Origin: Desulfamplus sp.
GTDB taxonomy: Bacteria; Desulfobacterota; Desulfobacteria; Desulfobacterales; Desulfobacteraceae
DNA length: 64,000 nucleotides
Reading direction: 5' to 3'
Assembly (NCBI GenBank): GCA_015232465.1
Contig: JADFZO010000002.1
Coordinates: 20,919-84,918 of the forward strand
Shown here: positions 40,978 to 48,293 of the stretch, piece after piece
Numbering within the stretch: position 1 is the first letter of the stretch
Layout of the letters: every line of letters starts with the position of its first letter
The notes under the pieces: model-generated
What the model saw: the letters and a program-made list of their open reading frames with translations, nothing else
What the model was told of the DNA's origin: nothing
Databases searched by the model: none
Made by a program: the position numbers and the translations under genes

Positions 40978-41047
40978 CTATAAAACCTCTCTATTAATTA
41001 ATAGAACTCTGCTCTATATCTCTTTTCTACATCTTAATTTTACTTGT

Positions 41048-41410
41048 TTATAGAGCCTCTTTCTCCTTTTTTTTCTTAACACTATGAAGCCCCCAGCTTA
41101 AACCAGCAGCACCACCAACAACTCCAGCAATCTTAGTGATAGCCCCAGTTATCACAACCTCTGCCGCGCTTGCCGCAACAGCTATAGCAGCCACGCCCCC
41201 TAAAAGCCCAATACCGCCACCAATCAGCACTTTACTGCCAACCTGCATAACATCAGTAAAGCCAACTCTCTTATCCTCCCAGATGCTATTGCTATCATCA
41301 TACTCATAATCATCATAGGAAAAACCCTTAGGTCTCATGCTCTTGAAATACTCTTTTTTTGAGTAAATCTCTTTTTTACGATCTTCATAGCTCTTAAAAT
41401 TATCAGCCAT
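41048..41410 (-). CDS. Small Gly/Ala-rich membrane protein
   Basis: GSKVLIGGGIGLLGGVAAIAVAASAAEVVITGAITKIAGVVGGAAGLSWG. Confidence 0.65.
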   Translation of the reverse strand: MADNFKSYEDRKKEIYSKKEYFKSMRPKGFSYDDYEYDDSNSIWEDKRVGFTDVMQVGSKVLIGGGIGLLGGVAAIAVAASAAEVVITGAITKIAGVVGGAAGLSWGLHSVKKKKEKEAL

Positions 41411-41861
41411 TTACGTTACCTCCAGTTAATGTCAAAGGGAAGTAAAAGTGTCTTCTCTTTTTGTTATTGTTTTTATGCTGTTTACGTGCCTTTGAGGTCG
41501 GTTTGCCAAGCTCTTCTTCTTCGCAATGTTTTGTTTTGCGGGCAATATTTATTCCAGCCCCAGCAACAGTGCCACCAGCCCCAGCACTGACCTTAGCTAC
41601 AGCAACATGACCAAACAGAGCTTTAAGAGCAACAGATGGAATTAAAGCCACGCTTCCGCACGCAGCTACCAATCCGATACCAGCACCTACTGCTGCTGTT
41701 TTTCCATATTTTGCTATTGGAGAGGCAGGGCAGCTATCAGAAGAGTCAAGGTTTTTTGCATTGGCATGAAATGTCTTTGCCATGTTTCTAATGTGTAGTT
41801 TACATAGCTCAGGGCTGTACCCTTTCATAGCACAAGAGTCGCATTTAGATTTTACGTTCAT
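41403..41861 (-). CDS. Small Cys-containing Gly/Ala-rich membrane protein with basic tail
   Basis: KCDSCAMKGYSPELCKLHI N-terminus; glycine-rich hydrophobic core; KARKQHKNNNKKRRH tail. Confidence 0.65.
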   Translation of the reverse strand: MNVKSKCDSCAMKGYSPELCKLHIRNMAKTFHANAKNLDSSDSCPASPIAKYGKTAAVGAGIGLVAACGSVALIPSVALKALFGHVAVAKVSAGAGGTVAGAGINIARKTKHCEEEELGKPTSKARKQHKNNNKKRRHFYFPLTLTGGNVNG

Positions 41862-41887
41862 AATAGTAGCTCCAACTTTATAGTAAT

Positions 41888-43798
41888 TTAAGCCATGTTA
41901 AGTAAAAATATATAACAACTTGAAATAATTAAAAATATAATAGCAATAGGAATCCCTATCCCTGAAAACTGACTAAAGGTGAATCTTATCCCTCCCCCCA
42001 TTTTAAACCTATATTTTGTATTGAAATTTTCCACAAGGGTTGTTGCAACTGGACCAGCAGTTGCTCCAGTTATGGTTGCAGATGAGCCTGCAAGAACTCC
42101 AAGAGATAAAGACCACCACATTATATGGTTAGCTGGCATAATCCCTATTCCAGCAACAACTGGAAAAAATAGGGCTGTTGTAGGTCCTGCACTTAAAAAT
42201 GCTGTAAAAAGTGCTGCTACCCACATAAGAATTAGACAACATAACCAAGGTTTGCCCATTGATATTTGAGTTATAAATTGGGTTACATATTTAAGTCCAC
42301 CAGATGCCTCAAGCCCCCCTACTATTATAAAAAGCCCTGTAAAAAATAGGACATCGTTAAATGAAATACGCTTAACAAGAGCATTTTTATCCATGCCAGA
42401 GAATAGAAAAACAGAAAGCCCTCCTGTTAAAGCAATTGCAGATGGGTTAAGTGATAAAAGATCAGATAGGCTAAATAAAACCAGCATGTGAAATAGTATA
42501 AATAGTGCCCTCTTAACAGTTTTAGTCTCATTTATGTTAAATTTTGGCATTGCGATAAGCCTTTTTGTAGATGCTCTAACCCTGCTATGTTTAATAACCT
42601 CGTATTGGTTCTCTTCGTCCTCTTCTAAATCCTCTAAATCTTGGTTATGGCTATGTTTATTATCAAAGTAGTCTAATTTTGACTTTAAATAAAAGAGCAT
42701 AATTCCAAAAAGTATCATGCAGATTGGCATCATAAAAATTATAAACTGATTAAACCCAACACCAGCCTCTGAGGCTATCAACATATTAGGAAAATCGCCT
42801 ATCATGGTTGATGCCCCGCCAATATTTGAGGCTATTATCTCACCAATAACCACAGGTCTTGGATCAAATCCTATTCTTGCAGCAAGGTTGAGAGTCATTG
42901 GCACCATTACCAATATTGTTGTCAAATTATTAACAAGCAGAGAGAATAGATAGGTAATAATGCAGAACATTATAAATATTTTTGTTCTATCTGTGCCTGA
43001 AAATTGGTAAATTTGATACGCCACATAATCAAAAAAACCAGCCTGATCAAGTGTGGTAGAGATTATATACATTCCAAGCAACAGAGATATTGTATTGAAC
43101 TTTATCGAAAAAAAGGCATCAACAGGATAATATATACCTAAAAAAGACCCAACCATCACCACAATAGCAGAGGCAACAAGAACAGCGTGCATCCTAATTT
43201 CAATATTTTTATAGATAAATAAAAAAAGAACAACTGTCAGCTTTAGAAACATCAACATTGCAAGAAAATGGACACCACGAGAGATATTATTGCTTCTAAA
43301 ACTCTTATCTCTGATTGTCATTGTTGGTAGATGGATATGAATATCTTTTTGTCTATTATCACGCAAAACTGTTATCTTTAGGGTATCCCCAACTTTTTTA
43401 CTGCTTAATATCTGTGTTGCCATATCAGGGGAGGATATTATATGACCATCGAGACCAACTATCTTATCCCCTGTTTTAAGCCCTGATCTCTGTGCTGGAG
43501 AGTTTGGCATCACTTGACCAACAATAAGATGAGATTGAGCCCCCCCGCCCCCTGAATATGAGAGCACTATTTCAGCACCAATCTTTCCTGTGTATGGCTC
43601 CTCTCCATAAACTCTCTTCTCAAGCCTATCTCCAAAAAATGCCCATGCAATCAAAAATAGCAACAAGAGAACAAATAGATAGACTCGCCATGAGCTTGTA
43701 GTATTAACAAGTTTGGCTCTATCTCTTTTTTGTGCTCTTTGTGCAACTATTGCCCCCATTGCTTTTGCACGGCTTTTTTTTGTGGCTATCAATTGCAT
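41888..43798 (-). CDS. mamN: MamN-like ion permease (ArsB/NhaD/SLC13-like) with N-terminal PDZ domain
   Basis: PDZ region GGGAQSHLIVGQVMPNSPAQRSGLKTGDKIVGLDGHII, then about 10 TM segments incl. LVNNLTTILVMVPMTLNLA and FLSAGPTTALFFPVV. Confidence 0.65.
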   Translation of the reverse strand: MQLIATKKSRAKAMGAIVAQRAQKRDRAKLVNTTSSWRVYLFVLLLLFLIAWAFFGDRLEKRVYGEEPYTGKIGAEIVLSYSGGGGAQSHLIVGQVMPNSPAQRSGLKTGDKIVGLDGHIISSPDMATQILSSKKVGDTLKITVLRDNRQKDIHIHLPTMTIRDKSFRSNNISRGVHFLAMLMFLKLTVVLFLFIYKNIEIRMHAVLVASAIVVMVGSFLGIYYPVDAFFSIKFNTISLLLGMYIISTTLDQAGFFDYVAYQIYQFSGTDRTKIFIMFCIITYLFSLLVNNLTTILVMVPMTLNLAARIGFDPRPVVIGEIIASNIGGASTMIGDFPNMLIASEAGVGFNQFIIFMMPICMILFGIMLFYLKSKLDYFDNKHSHNQDLEDLEEDEENQYEVIKHSRVRASTKRLIAMPKFNINETKTVKRALFILFHMLVLFSLSDLLSLNPSAIALTGGLSVFLFSGMDKNALVKRISFNDVLFFTGLFIIVGGLEASGGLKYVTQFITQISMGKPWLCCLILMWVAALFTAFLSAGPTTALFFPVVAGIGIMPANHIMWWSLSLGVLAGSSATITGATAGPVATTLVENFNTKYRFKMGGGIRFTFSQFSGIGIPIAIIFLIISSCYIFLLNMA

Positions 43799-43806
43799 CT
43801 TAAAAA

Positions 43807-44709
43807 TTACTCCTCAAGCGGCTTTAGGTGAACTATAACCCTCTCAAGATCATTGACCTGTTCTAAAAGGATAGATTTTACCTTAGCAGCAATATTCTCA
43901 CCATGCTCCATTGTGCAGTCAGCATTAACCTTTATATCAACCTCAGCCCATATCTTTTGACCAATATGCCTTGTCTTTAAATCTGCAATTCCATGAACAC
44001 CCTCTATATTTGAGATAATATCTGTTATCTCCTCACCGTAAAGGTGGTTGACAGATGAATCCATAAGCGATTTTATAGACTCAATAAGTATGCTGATACT
44101 AACTTTTATTATAATAGCCACAACAACAAGAGCACATATTGGATCAAGATGGTGAAAGCCAAGTCTTGATCCAAGAACGCCAACAATTACAGCCATTGAT
44201 GAGAAAGCATCAGCCCTATTTGCCCAAGCATTTGCCATCATTGTCTGACTTTTTAGCCTTGTGCCAACGCATCTCATATAACGAAATAGCATCTCATTTA
44301 CTAAAATTGAGATAATGGCAGCTAAGATTGCAGATAGGTGAGGCGGAGCAGTTGGCTCACGCATCAGATGATCAATTGAGGCAGTTATCAGCATTATTGC
44401 AGCACCAATAATAAATAGTGATGTAAAGCCAGCAGCAATAAACTCAACCTTTCCAAATCCAAATGGAAAACTTTCGCTTTTTGCCTTTTTAGTAAGTTTT
44501 TGGCTAACTATAATTGCAAATGCAGTAACAATATTTGATGTTGAGTGAAGCCCGTCAGCAAGACAAGCCTTACTACCGCTTGTTACTCCAACTATCAGCT
44601 TCATAATAACCATTATCACGTTAGTTACAATGCCAACAAGAGCCACACGCTCTCCACATCTTTCACATTTTGCTCGATCAATTCCAAGAGAATCAAAGTT
44701 CATCATCAT
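43807..44709 (-). CDS. mamB: Magnetosome cation diffusion facilitator (MamB-like)
   Basis: CERCGERVALVGIVTNVIMVIMKLIVGVTSGSKACLADGLHSTSNIV...SLMDSSVNH; start likely the ATG cluster near 44709 overlapping the mamL stop. Confidence 0.75.
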   Translation of the reverse strand: MMMNFDSLGIDRAKCERCGERVALVGIVTNVIMVIMKLIVGVTSGSKACLADGLHSTSNIVTAFAIIVSQKLTKKAKSESFPFGFGKVEFIAAGFTSLFIIGAAIMLITASIDHLMREPTAPPHLSAILAAIISILVNEMLFRYMRCVGTRLKSQTMMANAWANRADAFSSMAVIVGVLGSRLGFHHLDPICALVVVAIIIKVSISILIESIKSLMDSSVNHLYGEEITDIISNIEGVHGIADLKTRHIGQKIWAEVDIKVNADCTMEHGENIAAKVKSILLEQVNDLERVIVHLKPLEE

Positions 44710-45007
44710 CAAAATCCTCAACCACCCTCTCTTCCCTTCTGTTATTGGCAATTTTTTTCTTACCGTTTACCCCACTGCCTCTTCGTCTTAAAATATCCTG
44801 AAGCTGACGCTTTAAACGCTCCTCTGTGGCGATTGCTGAAAAATGGCGAATTAGGTATCCGATAAGCCCAGAAATGGCTATCACAAACACAAGCCTAATG
44901 CTTACAGGTTTGCCCGCAACAAAGGAGACAGGCACATGATCAAAATTCTCTATTGAGAATAGAACCACCAGCACAGTAACAATTATAGTCATAATTGTCT
45001 TAAACAT
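44693..45007 (-). CDS. mamL: MamL-like small membrane protein (LapA-like)
   Basis: Two TM segments (TIIVTVLVVLFSIENFDHVPVSFV...IRLVFVIAISGLIGYLIRHF) and a basic C-terminus, upstream of mamB. Confidence 0.65.
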   Translation of the reverse strand: MFKTIMTIIVTVLVVLFSIENFDHVPVSFVAGKPVSIRLVFVIAISGLIGYLIRHFSAIATEERLKRQLQDILRRRGSGVNGKKKIANNRREERVVEDFDDDEL

Positions 45008-45135
45008 TTTTCACCGCCATCTGATATATTTTGTTGTTTCATCTCTTTTTGGTTAGGTTTGATATTTTGCATTAAAAAAAATCACATTACAAATCGCACT
45101 ACCTTTAATTACACTAATGATTACACTAACTTTTG

Positions 45136-45150
45136 CCGACCACCTGTCGG
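45136..45150 (-). promoter_or_regulatory. Bacterial SECIS-like hairpin downstream of UGA 45164
   Basis: Minus strand CCGAC-AGGTG-GTCGG; perfect 5-bp stem, loop starts 19 nt after UGA with G at position 2; lies beyond the UAA. Confidence 0.6.
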
Positions 45151-45154
45151 TTAA

Positions 45155-45517
45155 TTATGGTGGTCAACCAAATGCTGCAAGTGTGTAGTTTGGCTGCACA
45201 GCACCTGACCTACCAGGCAGAGGCATCCAAACTGGAGAGTTTAAAGCTGCTGGGTGGTATAGCAGAGGTTGGGTGCCCATGCCCGGTTGCCACTCTTGAA
45301 TATTAAATAGTTGGCTAAACTGAGCAGCAACGTATGCTTGAGGGCTATCTGGTTTCTCTTTTTCGCGATTATAAACAATCATAAGAACAATAACCAAACA
45401 CAAGAAAACAGTCCCAATGATAGCCCAGACAGTTCGCTCCCCCATCTTCTCTTCAGATAGTGGCGATTCTAAATCATCATCAAAATCATCAAGCGTGTCA
45501 ATATCCACTTTTTTCAT
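45155..45517 (-). CDS. Small single-TM magnetosome-cluster protein with predicted C-terminal selenocysteine (...NYTLAAFG-U-PP)
   Basis: ORF 45164..45517 ends in TGA (45164-45166) followed in frame by CCA CCA TAA; same LAAxG-UGA-Pro-Pro context as two sites at 46512 and 46893; hairpin at 45136-45150. Confidence 0.65.
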
Positions 45518-45550
45518 AAAACAGCTCCAAAATAGATAAAATCTCTCAAT

Positions 45551-46399
45551 TTAGGTAATTTTATCAACATACCCCTTTTTACTTGATAAAAACGGGGTCC
45601 GCACCCTTACATGGTTGCACTTTGTGCACTCAAGACAGCGAATACACTCACCAGAGTTGCCATCAATAGATACATTAATATCCACAGGACATAAATCTTG
45701 GCATATATTGCAACCATCACAATCTTTGCTAACCTCAAGCCTTACCATGCTATACCTGTTAAAAAGTGCAAGCAGAGCACCCATCGGGCAGGCTACTCTA
45801 CAAAATGGTCTTTTGGTAAGAACAAAAAATATTAGAAAAAGGGCTAAAATTGTTAAAGAGACAAAGAAGGTAATCCCTATGCCAGAGGCAAGCACTCGCT
45901 CCCCAGTCTGAGGATTTATAGGATCCCACAATACCCAAGGAATGCCAGCAGTAAGCGAACCAGCCGGGCAAATTTTTGAAAAAACCGTCTCTGCTGTTAA
46001 ATAGGGTAGAATAATAACAAGCAGAACCAGCACCAGATATTTAAAATATTTAAAATAGGTTGGTATCTTTAGTTTAGGGGAGGGAATTTTATACATCAAA
46101 TCTTGGATAAATCCAAACGGACAGAGCCAACCACACCCCATTCTTCCAATAGTTAAGCCAACAAGAGCGATAAAACTTATCATGTAATAGGGTATTACAC
46201 GAATAGTCATAAAGTGCTGCAATGTGCCGATAGGACAAGAAAATACGGCTGAAGGACAAGCATAACAGTTCAAAAAAGGGACACATATCCCTTTTAGCGG
46301 TCCTGTGCTGATGTTCTTTGTGCCCAAAACACCAACATAGCCATTTGACAATATCGTGCTTGCAAGCTGCATCAGTTGTCTGGTTCTGGAAAGCATCAT
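45551..46399 (-). CDS. NapH/MauN-like polyferredoxin membrane protein (4Fe-4S)
   Basis: GCGWLCPFGFIQDLMYKIP, CRVACPMGALLALF, CDGCNICQDLCP, CIRCLECTKCNHV with TM helices. Confidence 0.85.
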   Translation of the reverse strand: MMLSRTRQLMQLASTILSNGYVGVLGTKNISTGPLKGICVPFLNCYACPSAVFSCPIGTLQHFMTIRVIPYYMISFIALVGLTIGRMGCGWLCPFGFIQDLMYKIPSPKLKIPTYFKYFKYLVLVLLVIILPYLTAETVFSKICPAGSLTAGIPWVLWDPINPQTGERVLASGIGITFFVSLTILALFLIFFVLTKRPFCRVACPMGALLALFNRYSMVRLEVSKDCDGCNICQDLCPVDINVSIDGNSGECIRCLECTKCNHVRVRTPFLSSKKGYVDKIT

Positions 46400-46451
46400 A
46401 ATAAAATACTCTTCCTTTATAAAATCCTCTTAAAAATTAAAGATGTTCTAC

Positions 46452-47063
46452 TTAAAAAAATGTTCTATGATTTCCTGCCATGCCGCCGGCTTGGACTCCT
46501 GCTGGAGGCGGTCAACCACCGGCTGCAAGTGCTAAATTGCCTATTGGGGCACTATTTGTTGCTGTGCCTCCTGTGGTGGCGTGAAACTGCATAATGTTAT
46601 CTCCTAACGGGCAAACTGGAGCACCTGAAGCATTAAACTGAGGTAGTCCAACAGCACCATGAACAGGACACACATACTGCCCTGAGATGCTGGTATTTGG
46701 TTGAGATGCTATCCCGTTTGAGAATGTTTGGGGCCGCATCTGTTGCTGTTGATATGGCTGAACTTGCTGATACTGTTGCATTGGCTGCTGAAGCTGCATT
46801 GGTTGTTGATATGGCTGAACTGTTGCTACATCGACCATTCCGCCGCCTGCTACTCCTCCTGCCTGACCTCCGGTCTGGCCTGCTGGAGGGGGTCAACCAA
46901 CTGCCGCAAGCATCAGATCAGATGCAATCTGCACATTTTTATTCCACGATTCAAAGCCAAAAATGAACCAGTATAGAAACGTGGTCAAAATAGCAACCAC
47001 AACCACCAAACTGGAAAACCATGCTACCCTCTTAAAATCAATACCCAAATAATCTTCAAGCAT
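46452..47063 (-). CDS. Predicted double-selenocysteine membrane protein (MLEDYLG...LMLAAVG-U-PPPAG...CPVHG...CPLGD...LALAAGG-U-PPPAGVQAGGMAGNHRTFF)
   Basis: ATG 47063 opens a TM segment; in-frame TGA at 46893-46895 and at 46512-46514 (127 codons apart), frame open to TAA at 46452; both TGA in near-identical context GGTTGACCSCCTCCAGCAGG; hairpins follow each. Confidence 0.75.
46478..46494 (-). promoter_or_regulatory. Bacterial SECIS-like hairpin after UGA 46512
   Basis: Minus strand CCA-A-GCC-GGC-GGC-A-TGG: 6 bp with the same A.A mismatch, GGC loop starts 25 nt after UGA. Confidence 0.6.
46861..46879 (-). promoter_or_regulatory. Bacterial SECIS-like hairpin after UGA 46893
   Basis: Minus strand GCC-A-GACC-GGA-GGTC-A-GGC: 7 bp with one A.A mismatch, GGA loop starts 22 nt after UGA. 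Confidence 0.65.
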
Positions 47064-47147
47064 CTGATATGCCTCCTTTTTAACTCTTTTGTTTATTAGC
47101 TCTATAGTAAAATTTTTTATTAGCTCTTATGGTTTTCTTAAAATAGA

Positions 47148-47164
47148 TGGGTTATCCTAACCCA
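47148..47164 (-). promoter_or_regulatory. Bacterial SECIS-like hairpin after UGA 47176
   Basis: Minus strand TGGGTTA-GGA-TAACCCA: perfect 7-bp stem, GGA loop starts 19 nt after UGA; spans the stop codon. Confidence 0.7.
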
Positions 47165-47286
47165 ATACATGAAGTTCAAAGTGTAGCACCATTTTGCCAC
47201 GTCTCAACAAACTCGCCTGTAACAGCTCCAAAAATAAGCATGGCAAAAAATAGAGCCATGATGACCATTTTTAGTGAAATCTCCAT
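47152..47286 (-). CDS. Predicted 44-aa membrane selenopeptide MEISLKMVIMALFFAMLIFGAVTGEFVETWQNGATL-U-TSCIGLG
   Basis: ATG at 47286 after AGGGGA; TGA at 47176-47178; open to TAA at 47152; UxxC motif; not in the ORF track because of length. Confidence 0.65.
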
Positions 47287-47307
47287 CTTAAAATCCCCTA
47301 CCCCACT

Positions 47308-48237
47308 CTATATATTGCTGTTGATAAACCTTAAAATATCGTTAATAGGAATAGCAAAGCCAATACCTGAATATTGGTTATCAGGCATAAAGGTTGCCAT
47401 GTTTATCCCCACAACTTCACCCTTGATATTGACAAGAGGTCCGCCATCATTGCCTTGATTTATGGCAGCATCAGTCTGAATCATATCTGGATACCTTATG
47501 CCGTTGATTGTCAGACTTCTGTTGTGGCTACTTACAATCCCCATTGTTACTGTTTGAGAAAATCCAAATGGGCTTCCAATTGCAAATACAATATCTCCCA
47601 CCTCAACAAGATTGGAGTTTCCAAGAACAACTGCTGGAAATTTTCCCTGTGCCCTTAGCTTTAAAACAACAAGATCAGTTGCCTTATCAACTGCAACAAC
47701 ATCAGCTTGATAACTCTGATCTTTTGCTGAAAATAGCTTCACATTGACCACAGTATCGCTGCCTACAGTCTGAAAGGTTGTTAGCACATAACCCCTTGGA
47801 TCAATAATTACACCAGAACCTTCAGATTTTGAACCAGATTTAAAAGATGGTATGTAAGATAGCCCACCATTATAAGCCAGTTTCTCTTGAGATTGTGCTG
47901 TTGTTCTAAATACACCAACCACAGAAGGCTTAATAAGTGATACAACATGGCTGATACCCTCTTGAACCATAAGTGCTGTTATAGGCGAGCCATTAGCCCC
48001 TGATGGTGCAAATGTAGAAGATGGCTGACTCTGATTTGCCAATCCATTCATAACATTTCCACCAGAACCGTTCATTACTGAACCATTTGTCATTGGATAG
48101 AGTCCACTATTTTGATCAGATATTGAGCTTTGCAACATCAATCCAGAGTTTGCCCATATAACTCCAATAACAAGAAGAGCAACCGTAGTTGTAACCCATA
48201 CCATATTTTTTACTTTAAAATTTTTATTCTTTTTCAT
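47308..48237 (-). CDS. mamO: MamO-like degenerate trypsin-like protein (catalytic His and Ser replaced)
   Basis: DegP-like fold motifs GSGVIIDPRGYVLTTFQTV (Gln for His), IGSPFGFSQTVTMGIVSS, NQGNDGGPLVNIKGEVVGINMA (Asp for Ser). Confidence 0.7.
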   Translation of the reverse strand: MKKNKNFKVKNMVWVTTTVALLVIGVIWANSGLMLQSSISDQNSGLYPMTNGSVMNGSGGNVMNGLANQSQPSSTFAPSGANGSPITALMVQEGISHVVSLIKPSVVGVFRTTAQSQEKLAYNGGLSYIPSFKSGSKSEGSGVIIDPRGYVLTTFQTVGSDTVVNVKLFSAKDQSYQADVVAVDKATDLVVLKLRAQGKFPAVVLGNSNLVEVGDIVFAIGSPFGFSQTVTMGIVSSHNRSLTINGIRYPDMIQTDAAINQGNDGGPLVNIKGEVVGINMATFMPDNQYSGIGFAIPINDILRFINSNI

Positions 48238-48293
48238 GGCTATTATCTTCTCATATCTTCTCAAATTCATTGGGAAAATTGATTACATTAAAA

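Noticed and set aside
41979-42269. Plus-strand ORF 41979..42269
   Set aside because: Antisense to the MamN-like permease; no supporting motif
46512-46838. Listed 108-aa ORF starting at 46838 as a complete protein
   Set aside because: No good upstream RBS was seen; frame and motif indicate it is the internal part of the double-UGA gene 46452..47063
46633-46976. Overlapping ORFs 46633..46896 (-), 46697..46966 (+), 46728..46976 (+)
   Set aside because: Compositional artefacts of the Gln/Pro-rich segment of the double-UGA gene
45136-47286. Reassignment of UGA to a sense codon genome-wide (alternative genetic code) as the cause of in-frame UGAs
   Set aside because: UGA is also used as an ordinary stop in the window (e.g. 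mamL at 44693, histidine kinase ending 26605) and large genes lack internal UGA
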